A DNA stretch of 64,000 nucleotides from CAVTBT01 sp963733065 (GTDB lineage Bacteria > Actinomycetota > Thermoleophilia > Gaiellales > Gaiellaceae): assembly GCA_963733065.1 (NCBI GenBank), contig CAVTBT010000001.1, positions 372,001 through 436,000 on the forward strand. Reading direction: 5' to 3'. The translations under genes and the position numbers were made by a program. The notes under the pieces were generated by a model that was not told the DNA's origin, made no database searches, and saw nothing but the letters and a program-made list of their open reading frames with translations. This document shows positions 57,565-64,000 of the stretch, piece by piece (position 1 is the stretch's first letter; each line of letters opens with the position of its first letter).

Positions 57565-58158
57565 GTGAGCCACCGGGAAACCGAGCACCTTCGCGTTCTC
57601 ATCGCCAACGAGCGGAAGGACCGGCTGGCCCTCGTCGCGCCGATCGTCGCCACCCTCGGGCACGAGGTGATCGCCCGCGAGATCGAGGTCGCAGACGTTG
57701 GTGCCGTCACCGCGCGAGAACGCCCGGACGTCGCGCTCGTGGGGCTCGGCGGGAGCTCGCAGCACGCACTCGAGCTCATCGAGCGGATCGTCCAGGAGGC
57801 CGCCTGCCCGGTCATCGTGCTCATCCACTCGCCCGAGCCCGAGTTCGTCAGGGAAGCCTCCAAGCGAGGCGTCTTCGCCTACATCACCGACCGCGAAGGC
57901 GAGGACTGGCAAAGCTCGATCGACATCGTGCTCCGCCGCTTCGCCGAGTACCACGACCTGGAAGGGGCCTTCGGGCGGCGTGCACTCACCGAGCGCGCCA
58001 AGGGCATCCTGATGGAGCGCCACTCCGTCGACGAGGTGGCCGCGTTCGACATGCTTCGCGACCACTCCCGCTCCGCCAACCGGAAGCTCGTCGACGTCGC
58101 CGCCGCCGTCGTCGACGGGCATCGGCTGCTGCCGAAGGAGCCGCGGTCGCCTTCGTAG
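57565..58158 (+). CDS. ANTAR-domain response-regulator-like protein
   Basis: 197 residues. The N-terminal receiver-like domain (VLIANERKDRLALVAPIVAT; ERPDVALVGLGGSSQHALEL) lacks the usual Asp phosphate site, with VGLGG at that place, so it is a pseudo-receiver. The C-terminal ANTAR RNA-binding helices are RRALTERAKGILMERHSVDE and FDMLRDHSRSANRKLVDVAA. ANTAR proteins act by transcription antitermination on two-hexaloop RNA targets. GTG 57565 follows GGAGGG. It lies between MMPL (divergent) and lpd (same strand, 70 bp). Confidence 0.88.
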   Translation: MSHRETEHLRVLIANERKDRLALVAPIVATLGHEVIAREIEVADVGAVTARERPDVALVGLGGSSQHALELIERIVQEAACPVIVLIHSPEPEFVREASKRGVFAYITDREGEDWQSSIDIVLRRFAEYHDLEGAFGRRALTERAKGILMERHSVDEVAAFDMLRDHSRSANRKLVDVAAAVVDGHRLLPKEPRSPS

Positions 58159-58187
58159 ACCCGGGCGCCCATTCGCCCTCGTCTCGC

Positions 58188-58193
58188 TAGCAT
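58188..58193 (+). promoter_or_regulatory. -10 element for lpd
   Basis: TAGCAT within CTCGCTAGCATCG, the same 13-mer as before the pcrA gene, 35 bp before the lpd start. Confidence 0.4.
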
Positions 58194-58228
58194 CGCCGGG
58201 CCGACACCGACTGAAAGGTTGAGACGAG

Positions 58229-59635
58229 ATGGACGTTGACGTTGCCGTCCTCGGCGGCGGCCCGGGCGGCTACACGGCCGCGATCCGGGCGGCGCAGCTC
58301 GGGGCCAAGGTGGCCTGCATCGAGAAGGAGCCCGAGCTCGGTGGCACGTGCCTGCGCGTGGGCTGCATCCCGACGAAAGCCTGGGTGCAGACCGCCCACG
58401 AGCTGCACCGCGCGCACGAGGTCTTCGGACGGCTCGGCGTCCGCGTCGGCGATCCCGAGCTCGACTTCGGTGTCGCCAACGAGTGGAAGACCCAGGTCGT
58501 CGGCCAGATGACCGGCGGCGTCGCGAGCCTGTTCAAGGCGAACGGGGTCGAGTGGGTCAAGGGGGCGGGCAGCTTCCGCGACGCGACGACCATCGCCGTC
58601 GAGGGCGGGGAGGACGTCGCGTTCAAGAGCGCGATCGTCGCGACCGGCTCGTTCCCGCTGCGCCCACCGATTCCCGGTCTCGACTCGCCTCGCTGCGTCG
58701 ACTCGACGGGCCTGCTCGCGCAGACGGAGGTGCCGCGGCGCCTCGTCGTGCTCGGCGGCGGGATCATCGGCTGCGAGTTCGCCTCGATCTTCCAGCGCTT
58801 CGGCTCGGAGGTCGCGATCGTCGAGATGCTCGACACGCTGATCCCGATGGAGGACGCGGACGCGGCCAAGGAGCTCGCCAAGCAGTTCGGCAAGCGCGAC
58901 ATCGCCCTCCACCTCGGCAAGCAGTGCACGCAGGTCGACGACGACGGCTCGCAGCTGACCGTCCACTTCGGTGAGGGCGAGACCGTCCAGGCCGATCTGA
59001 TGCTCGTCTCTGTGGGTCGCGGCCCGCTCGTCGAGGGCATCGGGCTCGAGAACGCGGGCGTCGAGTTCGATGCGCGCAAGGGCATCTCGGCCGACGAGCG
59101 GCGCCGCACGACCGTGCCGCACATCTACGCGGTCGGCGACTGCGCCGGCTACTGGCAGCTTGCGCACACCGCCTTCCGTGAAGGCGAGGTGGCCGCCGAG
59201 AACGCCTGTGGCCACGACGCGATCGTCGACAACCGCGCGGTGCCGCGCCCGATCTACACCGATCCGGAGATCGCCGGCGTCGGACTCACCGAGGCGCAGG
59301 CACGCGAGCTGCACGGCGACGACGTGGCGGTCGGCCAGTTCCCCTGGGTCGCGAACGCCCGCGCCGTGATGCAGGGCGACACGACCGGCTGGGTGAAGTC
59401 GATCCACGAGACGAAGTACGGCGAGCTGCTCGGCCTGGTGATGGTCGGCCCGCACGTGACCGATTTGATCGAGGCGGGCACAGTCGCCATCGACGCCGAG
59501 TCGACGGTCGAGACGGTCGCGGACGGCATGGCCGCCCATCCGACGCTCTCGGAGGCGGTCAAGGAAGCCGGACTCGTCGCGCTCGGGCGAGCGATCCACG
59601 TGCCGAACCGCAAGCGGGCGCCCGCGCGCGCGTAG
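58229..59635 (+). CDS. lpd: Dihydrolipoamide dehydrogenase E3
   Basis: 468-residue FAD-disulfide oxidoreductase: FAD site LGGGPGGYTAAIRAAQLG, redox cysteines 41 and 46 in GGTCLRVGCIPTKAW, NAD site VLGGGIIGCEFASIFQRFGS, YAVGDCAGYWQLAHTAFREG, and the dimer-interface HPTLSEAVKEAG with the catalytic His. Reoxidises lipoyl groups of E2; the E1-E2 genes are 6 kb away on the same strand, and no other E3 is in the window. Preceded by its own -10 motif. Confidence 0.96.
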   Translation: MDVDVAVLGGGPGGYTAAIRAAQLGAKVACIEKEPELGGTCLRVGCIPTKAWVQTAHELHRAHEVFGRLGVRVGDPELDFGVANEWKTQVVGQMTGGVASLFKANGVEWVKGAGSFRDATTIAVEGGEDVAFKSAIVATGSFPLRPPIPGLDSPRCVDSTGLLAQTEVPRRLVVLGGGIIGCEFASIFQRFGSEVAIVEMLDTLIPMEDADAAKELAKQFGKRDIALHLGKQCTQVDDDGSQLTVHFGEGETVQADLMLVSVGRGPLVEGIGLENAGVEFDARKGISADERRRTTVPHIYAVGDCAGYWQLAHTAFREGEVAAENACGHDAIVDNRAVPRPIYTDPEIAGVGLTEAQARELHGDDVAVGQFPWVANARAVMQGDTTGWVKSIHETKYGELLGLVMVGPHVTDLIEAGTVAIDAESTVETVADGMAAHPTLSEAVKEAGLVALGRAIHVPNRKRAPARA

Positions 59636-59636
59636 C

Positions 59637-60890
59637 TCAGGCGACGAGATCGGTGGGACGCTCGACGGCGGCCGGCAGCGCCGGCTGCCGCATCTCGCGC
59701 ACCTCTGGCACGAGGACGACGGCCAGCTTCGCGAGGACGATCGTCGTCGCCGCGAGCACGAGCGTCTCGTCCACCCCGATCCACTCGGAGAGCGGGCCCC
59801 AGATGGCGAAGCCGAGCGGCATGAAGATGAGCGAGATCGCCCAGTCGTAGGAGCTGACGCGGGACAGCGACTCGTTCGGCACCTGCGACTGCAGGACGGT
59901 CTCCCACATCGTGTTCGCCACGACGATCACGCCGATGCTCGCAAAGGAGGCGGCGGCGAGAACGACGGTCGGCAGCGGGAACGTGAACCCGAGGACGTAG
60001 ACGGCGAGGACGACGATCAGCAGGTGGCTGACGAGGAGCGGCCGCGACGGCCGCCAGCGCAGCGCGACGATCCCACCGAGCAGCCCGCCGATTCCGCCGC
60101 CCGTCGTGATCAGGCCCCAGGAAGTCGCGCCGTTGAGCTCCTCCTCCGCGACGAGCGGTCCGAGCACCTGGCCCGCGCCCCAGGCGAGATTGCCGATGCC
60201 GAACGCGATCAGGCTCGTCCACAACCACCGCCGCGAGCGCACCTCACGCCAGCCGTGGGTGAGGTCCGTGAGGAAGGTCCGGCGCTGCGCTCCCACGGCT
60301 GCCGCGGGCACGCGGAGCCGCGAGAGGAACGCCGCGCTGGCGACGTACGTGACCGCGTCGATCGCGAAGACCCAGCCCGCGCCGGCGGTGGCGACGATCA
60401 GGCCCGAGAGCGTCGGGCCGTAGATCCAGCTCCCGCTCTCGCTGAGCCCGTTCAGCGCATTTGCCTGCTGGAGCCGCTCGGGACTGATCGTCTGCGGCAC
60501 GAGGCCCGTCGAGGCCGGGCCGAAGAACGACTCGGCGCCGCCGACGACGAACGCGAGCGCCGCGAACTGCCAGAGCCCGGGCTCGCCGCCGATCATCAGC
60601 ACGGCGAGCGTCCCCAGCGCCGCCGCCCGCACGAGGTCGCACGCCACCATGACGAACTGGCGGCGGAGCCGGTCCGACCACACGCCGCCGACGAGGATGA
60701 ACGCCGCGTGTGCGAGCGTGTAGGCGGCGAGCACGAGCCCGAGATCGCCCGCCGAGCCGGTCGACTCCAGCACGGCGAAGGTCAACGCCACAGGCGTCAT
60801 CGCGTCGCCCAGCGCGCTCGTCGTCCGGGCGAGCCACAGCAGGCGGAACGGGCGCTCGCGCAGCGCCTCGAGCGACTCAGGCAGCCTCAC
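59637..60890 (-). CDS. MFS transporter (paralogue 2)
   Basis: 417-residue, 12-span MFS of the multidrug/siderophore exporter group: FRLLWLARTTSALGDAMTPV, GGVWSDRLRRQFVMVACDLV, GPASTGLVPQTISPERLQQA, WEVTVLQS-like WETVLQSQVPNESLSRVSSY and DWAISLIFMPLGFAIWGPLS. Strongly similar to the adjacent upstream gene (shared FRLLW, VWSDRL, VPxxxxxRVS motifs), 3 bp away: a tandem duplication. Converges on lpd with 1 bp between stops. Substrate unknown. Confidence 0.91.
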   Translation of the reverse strand: MRLPESLEALRERPFRLLWLARTTSALGDAMTPVALTFAVLESTGSAGDLGLVLAAYTLAHAAFILVGGVWSDRLRRQFVMVACDLVRAAALGTLAVLMIGGEPGLWQFAALAFVVGGAESFFGPASTGLVPQTISPERLQQANALNGLSESGSWIYGPTLSGLIVATAGAGWVFAIDAVTYVASAAFLSRLRVPAAAVGAQRRTFLTDLTHGWREVRSRRWLWTSLIAFGIGNLAWGAGQVLGPLVAEEELNGATSWGLITTGGGIGGLLGGIVALRWRPSRPLLVSHLLIVVLAVYVLGFTFPLPTVVLAAASFASIGVIVVANTMWETVLQSQVPNESLSRVSSYDWAISLIFMPLGFAIWGPLSEWIGVDETLVLAATTIVLAKLAVVLVPEVREMRQPALPAAVERPTDLVA

Positions 60891-60893
60891 CAG

Positions 60894-62180
60894 CTAGACG
60901 GTAACGGGTGCCCGCGCGGCGGCCTGCTCGTCGACCGCCTGCTCGTCGGCGGGCAACGACTCCACGCGTCTGAGCCCTCGGACGTCAGGCACGAGCAGCA
61001 CGCCGAGGTTCGCGGCCGCCCCGAGGCCGGCCGCGAGCAGCAGCGTCGTCTGCGTCCCGATCGCCTCGGCGAGCGGTCCGGCGGCCGTGTAGCCGAGCGG
61101 CATGAACACGAGCGAGATCGACCAGTCGAGCGCGCTGACGCGCGAGATCGCGTCTCTCGGCACGTGCTGCTGCAACATCGTCTCCCAGAGCGTGTTGCCG
61201 AGCGCGATGCTGGCGAGCGCGAGCGCCGCGGCAAGCATGAGGAGCGGCACCGGGACGGGCGGCACCAGCGCGAGCAGCTGGAGCGAGACCGAGAGCATGA
61301 CGAGGAAGGCCGGGACGAGCGGACGCTCGGGCTTCCACCGCAGCGCCAGTGCGGAGCCCAGAACGCCGCCGATCGCGCCGCCGGTGAGGATGAGCCCCCA
61401 GGACTTCGCACCGCCGAGCTCGTTCTCGACGACAAGCGGGCCGAGCACGAAGTAGCAGGCGATCGACAGGTTCGAGAAGGCGAAGGCGATGAACGCGACC
61501 CACAGCCACGTTCGCTGCCGGACCTCGACGAAGCCGCGCGCGACGTCGGCCAGGAAGGTCGAGCGTTCGACGTAGGGGATGGAGCGCGGCAGCCTCATCG
61601 CGAGGAGGAACACCGCGCTCACCGCGAACGTGGCCGCGTCGAGCGCGAAGACGACGCCGTAGCCGGCGGTCGTCACGAGCACGCCGGCGAGAACAGGGCC
61701 GATCATCTGCACGGCCCGCTCCGAGATGCCGAGCAGCGCGTTCGCCTCCTGCAACCGCGCCGGCGCGACGATCGTCTTCACGAGACCGCTCGAGGCCGGG
61801 CCGAAAAACGCCGAGGCCGCACCGAAGAGCGCCGCCGAGACGATCAGCTGCCATACCTCGATCGCGTCGGTGAAGAAGAGGATCGCGACGACCAGGTGCA
61901 CGACTCCGCGCAGGACGTCCGCCGCGACCATCACCAGCTGGCGCGGCAGTCGGTCCGACCAGACGCCGCCGGCCACGATGAACACCACCCGCGACGTGAA
62001 CAGCGCTGCGAGGACGAGGCCGAGGTCGGCGGCCGAGCCGGTCAGGTCGAGGACGGCGAAGGCGAGGGCGAGCGGCACGAGCGCGTCGCCCGCCTCGGAG
62101 ACCGTCCGGCCGATCCAGAGCAGACGGAACGGCCGCTCCTCGAGCGGCCCCATGCGGCGGCGGAAGCTGCGGGTGTCCAA
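60894..62180 (-). CDS. MFS transporter (paralogue 1)
   Basis: 428-residue, 12-span MFS: PFRLLWIGRTVSEAGDALVP, AGGVWSDRLPRQLVMVAADV, GPASSGLVKTIVAPARLQEA, WETMLQQHVPRDAISRVSAL and DWSISLVFMPLGYTAAGPLA. First of two tandem paralogues. ATG 62180 is taken; a start a few codons later is possible. The two adjacent copies could work as a pair or have split substrates. Confidence 0.91.
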   Translation of the reverse strand: MDTRSFRRRMGPLEERPFRLLWIGRTVSEAGDALVPLALAFAVLDLTGSAADLGLVLAALFTSRVVFIVAGGVWSDRLPRQLVMVAADVLRGVVHLVVAILFFTDAIEVWQLIVSAALFGAASAFFGPASSGLVKTIVAPARLQEANALLGISERAVQMIGPVLAGVLVTTAGYGVVFALDAATFAVSAVFLLAMRLPRSIPYVERSTFLADVARGFVEVRQRTWLWVAFIAFAFSNLSIACYFVLGPLVVENELGGAKSWGLILTGGAIGGVLGSALALRWKPERPLVPAFLVMLSVSLQLLALVPPVPVPLLMLAAALALASIALGNTLWETMLQQHVPRDAISRVSALDWSISLVFMPLGYTAAGPLAEAIGTQTTLLLAAGLGAAANLGVLLVPDVRGLRRVESLPADEQAVDEQAAARAPVTV

Positions 62181-62344
62181 CGGCGGCTGACCCCGTGCGG
62201 AGCGTACCCGTTAAGACTTTGTGAAGCATGCCCGTTTTTGGGGGTCTCATGGCACCTGAACCGGTACTACTTCCACGTGAGGACGTGCCCTCGTCCCACA
62301 TACGGGGCCGTGCCGCCCGCCGGCCCCGGCCTTTCTCCCGGGAG

Positions 62345-62377
62345 CGCCGCCTTGCCGCAGAGGCGGCGTTCCTTTTT
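62345..62377 (+). terminator. Intrinsic terminator in the 62.18-62.42 kb gap
   Basis: CGCCGCC-TTGCCGCAGA-GGCGGCG followed by TTCCTTTTTCC, plus orientation, 44 bp before a plus-strand gene. No protein gene lies upstream on the plus strand, so it ends a leader or a small RNA from about 62,210. The rest of the gap shows no gene. Confidence 0.75.
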
Positions 62378-62420
62378 CCGTGCCCGTTTGTCCCCGAGCG
62401 CTGCGCGGTAGGGTCTCGCC

Positions 62421-62642
62421 ATGACCGTCTTCAACCGCCGCAACGCGCTCTTCGGCTGGGTGGCGTGGAACCTCCTGAAGCAGCAGGCCAAGAGCAAGGC
62501 CCGCAAGGAGCTTGGCGCGAACGGCGGCGGGCTGCGCGTGGGGATCCCAGCGGCGGTGGTGGCCGCGACCGCGGCGATCGTCGGGTTCCTGCTCTTCTGG
62601 CGCCGTCGCCGGCCGTCCGGAGCCGACGAGTACGGCCAGTAA
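62421..62642 (+). CDS. Small membrane protein
   Basis: 73 residues: MTVFNRRNALFGWVAWNLLK, a charged stretch, then one membrane span (IPAAVVAATAAIVGFLLFWR) and a basic/polar tail. Looks real (good composition, conserved-type layout) but no family name. Preceded by an attenuator-like terminator; followed after 10 bp by hisC. Confidence 0.72.
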   Translation: MTVFNRRNALFGWVAWNLLKQQAKSKARKELGANGGGLRVGIPAAVVAATAAIVGFLLFWRRRRPSGADEYGQ

Positions 62643-62652
62643 GCTCCGCCGC

Positions 62653-63777
62653 GTGAGCGGCCTCTGCGATCTTCCCGAGCGGTTTCTGCGGCCGGCGCTC
62701 GACGGCCTCGTGCCGTACGAGCCCGGCAAGCCGGTCGAAGAGGTGCAGCGGGAGCTCGGTCTCGGCCGTGTCGTCAAGCTGGCCTCGAACGAGGGGCCGT
62801 ACGGGCCCTTCCCGGCAGCCCTCGAGGCCATCGAGCGAGCGGTCCGCGACGGGAACCGCTACCCGGACGGCGGGTGCTTCCGTCTCGTCCACGAGCTGGC
62901 CGACCGCCACGGCGTGCGGCCCGAGGAGGTGTCGGTGGCCGCCGGCTCGGACGCGATCGTCGGCTACCTCGCCTACGCGACGCTCGACCCCGGCGACGAG
63001 GTCGTGACCGGCTGGCCGTCGTTTCCCAGCTACGTGCTCGACCCGCTGAAGCTCGGGGCGCACCCCGTCCGGGTGCCGCTGCGCGACCACCGCTTCGATC
63101 TCGACGCGCTGCTGGCGGCGATCACGCCGCGGACGAAGCTCGTCTTCATCGCCACGCCGAACAACCCGACCGGGACGATGACCACGCGCTCCGAGCTCGA
63201 CGCCTACTTCGCCCAGGTGCCCGAGCACGTCGTGACCGTCGTCGACCAGGCGTACTTCGAGTACATCGACGACCCCGACTACCCGGACGCGATCGAGGAG
63301 TACGCGAAGGCCGGCCACCGCGTCGTCGTGCTGCGGACGTTCTCGAAGATCTACGGGCTGGCCGGCTTCCGTGTCGGCTACGGCGTCGCCTCGGCAGGGC
63401 TCGTCTCGGGGATCCGCAAGGTGCAGCGCGCGTTCGACGTGACGTCGGCCGGCCAGGAGGGCGCGCTCGCGAGCCTGGCCGACGAGGCCGAGCTCGCCCG
63501 CCGGCGGCAGGCCAACCGGCAGGCGATCGAGCAGCTCGTCGGGGTCCTGCGCCGTGAGGGGCACGATCCCGTCACGCCCGCGCTCGGCAACTTCCTCTTC
63601 GTGGAGGTGGGCGAGGACGCGGCCGCGCTCGACGCCGCGCTGCTGCGGCAGGGGGTCATCGTGCGGCCGATGGGCGCCTTCGGAGCGCCGACCGCCCTGC
63701 GCGTCACCGCCGGGACGCCGGAGGAGATCGCGTTCTTCGCCGAGGCGCTCGCCGCCGTCCGCGCGCAGGCCGCCTGA
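62653..63777 (+). CDS. hisC: Histidinol-phosphate aminotransferase-like PLP enzyme
   Basis: 374-residue fold-type I aminotransferase of the HisC group, transferring an amino group to imidazole-acetol phosphate in histidine synthesis. Motifs: VVKLASNEGPYGPFPAALEA (HisC-like NEGPYGP), SVAAGSDAIVGYLAYATLDP, VFIATPNNPTGTMTTRSELD, VDQAYFEYIDD, the PLP Lys in RTFSKIYGLAGFRVGYG, and RVTAGTPEEIAFFAEALAAV. GTG 62653 gives normal length. No other his genes are near, and aromatic-amino-acid use is known in relatives, so the exact substrate is open. Confidence 0.88.
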   Translation: MSGLCDLPERFLRPALDGLVPYEPGKPVEEVQRELGLGRVVKLASNEGPYGPFPAALEAIERAVRDGNRYPDGGCFRLVHELADRHGVRPEEVSVAAGSDAIVGYLAYATLDPGDEVVTGWPSFPSYVLDPLKLGAHPVRVPLRDHRFDLDALLAAITPRTKLVFIATPNNPTGTMTTRSELDAYFAQVPEHVVTVVDQAYFEYIDDPDYPDAIEEYAKAGHRVVVLRTFSKIYGLAGFRVGYGVASAGLVSGIRKVQRAFDVTSAGQEGALASLADEAELARRRQANRQAIEQLVGVLRREGHDPVTPALGNFLFVEVGEDAAALDAALLRQGVIVRPMGAFGAPTALRVTAGTPEEIAFFAEALAAVRAQAA

Positions 63778-63867
63778 CACACGCGCGACCGGTTCCGGCG
63801 ACCGGGAACGCCGGTATCCTGGCTCGCCGAGCGCCCGACCGGCGCTCGTCCACGTATGCGGACGACG

Positions 63868-64000
63868 ATGAAGAGAGGGATGGGGCGCGGCGCCGCGCTG
63901 AACGGCAACGGCCGCGCCGTGCTGCCGCCGACGGCCGGTTCTCCCGTCCGCCTGTACCGGCAGCCGCTGCCTCCACGCCGGAGTCGTTGGCGGCTCGCCG
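63868..64000 (+). CDS. Unidentified protein, N-terminal fragment
   Basis: 44 codons from ATG 63868 (MKRGMGRGAALNGNGRAVLP ... PLPPRRSRWRLA) before the window ends. A basic, Pro/Arg-rich cytoplasmic head that ends as if about to enter a membrane span, as in LytR-CpsA-Psr-type proteins, but too little is present to assign. Upstream are a TATCCT -10 (about 63,814) and a small hairpin CGAGCGCC/GGCGCTCG. Confidence 0.4.
   Translation, partial: MKRGMGRGAALNGNGRAVLPPTAGSPVRLYRQPLPPRRSRWRLA

Noticed and set aside
62200..62385. Signal-recognition-particle RNA or tmRNA
   Set aside because: The conserved SRP loop motif and tmRNA tRNA-like ends are absent; only the terminator is clear.
60024..62411. A 795-codon plus-strand open frame across both MFS genes
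   Set aside because: Arg/Glu/His-rich antisense shadow; the minus strand encodes two clear 12-span transporters.

Overview
The window is high-GC DNA from an actinobacterial-type chromosome. Dense, short-spaced genes joined by ATGA/GTGA overlaps, frequent GTG and TTG starts, an Eis-like acetyltransferase, an ANTAR regulator and a collagen-repeat protein with the N-terminal RLSYSNVVATLALFFALTG motif all fit class Thermoleophilia (Gaiellales/Solirubrobacterales-like); this placement is inference. Most of the window is ordinary chromosome. The stretch at 10.3-18.0 kb is accessory DNA.

Layout. 0-3.2 kb (-): an esterase followed by three tandem-GNAT acetyltransferases in one coupled operon. 3.4-8.5 kb: an enterochelin-esterase-like hydrolase divergent from a pcrA/uvrD helicase, then an Eis-like acetyltransferase and DUF4126. 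8.5-10.1 kb (-): a frame-broken DUF4239 gene and a GNAT. 10.2 kb: tRNA-Val(GAC). 10.3-18.0 kb: two adjacent islands bounded by copies of the tRNA 3' half (exact at 15,048, degraded at 17,981). The first is a graveyard (decayed tyrosine integrase, cut GNAT, cupin remnant, 164-bp direct repeat). The second carries a two-component system and a divergent VanY-type D,D-carboxypeptidase. 18-24 kb: collagen-like protein, an MFS/CGNR-regulator pair with a 27-bp operator-like dyad, VOC and SnoaL-like enzymes, a P-loop kinase, a TOPRIM protein. 23.8-31.9 kb: an alpha-dioxygenase-like haem peroxidase fused by GTGA overlap to a metallo-beta-lactamase-fold protein with a changed metal motif, a CAP protein, a 6C-like small RNA candidate, a TPR protein, and a cupredoxin/DUF1501/DUF1800 operon.

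32.5-44.8 kb is translation: thrS, infC, rpmI, rplT, a DUF2332 gene, a TrmH/SpoU-type RNA methyltransferase, then (after an inserted minus-strand block of DUF2207, LemA and two paralogous methyltransferases) pheS and pheT. 45-49 kb is an envelope/stress-like set (cyclic-nucleotide-binding protein, two-domain cupredoxin, YihY, DUF3618, holin-like, PRC-barrel). 49.3-54.4 kb is a 2-oxoacid (or acetoin) dehydrogenase operon: E1alpha, E1beta, E2, VOC, GNAT, O-methyltransferase; the matching E3 (lpd) is at 58.2 kb behind an ANTAR regulator. 55-63.8 kb holds an MMPL exporter, two paralogous MFS transporters, a small membrane protein, hisC, and the start of one more gene.

The most unusual signals are two about 164-bp intergenic palindromes (44,780-44,943 and 51,221-51,384). 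They share a nearly identical 52-bp core with a covarying base pair, but have different, self-complementary arms; one lies inside the dehydrogenase operon. Other signals: the nested tRNA-bounded islands, a five-codon leader overlapping the TTG start of infC, and a C-rich two-hairpin RNA. Several well-conserved genes carry single-base frameshifts (DUF4239, DUF2332, the RNA methyltransferase, DUF2207). This suggests assembly indels, so unusual frames here need care.
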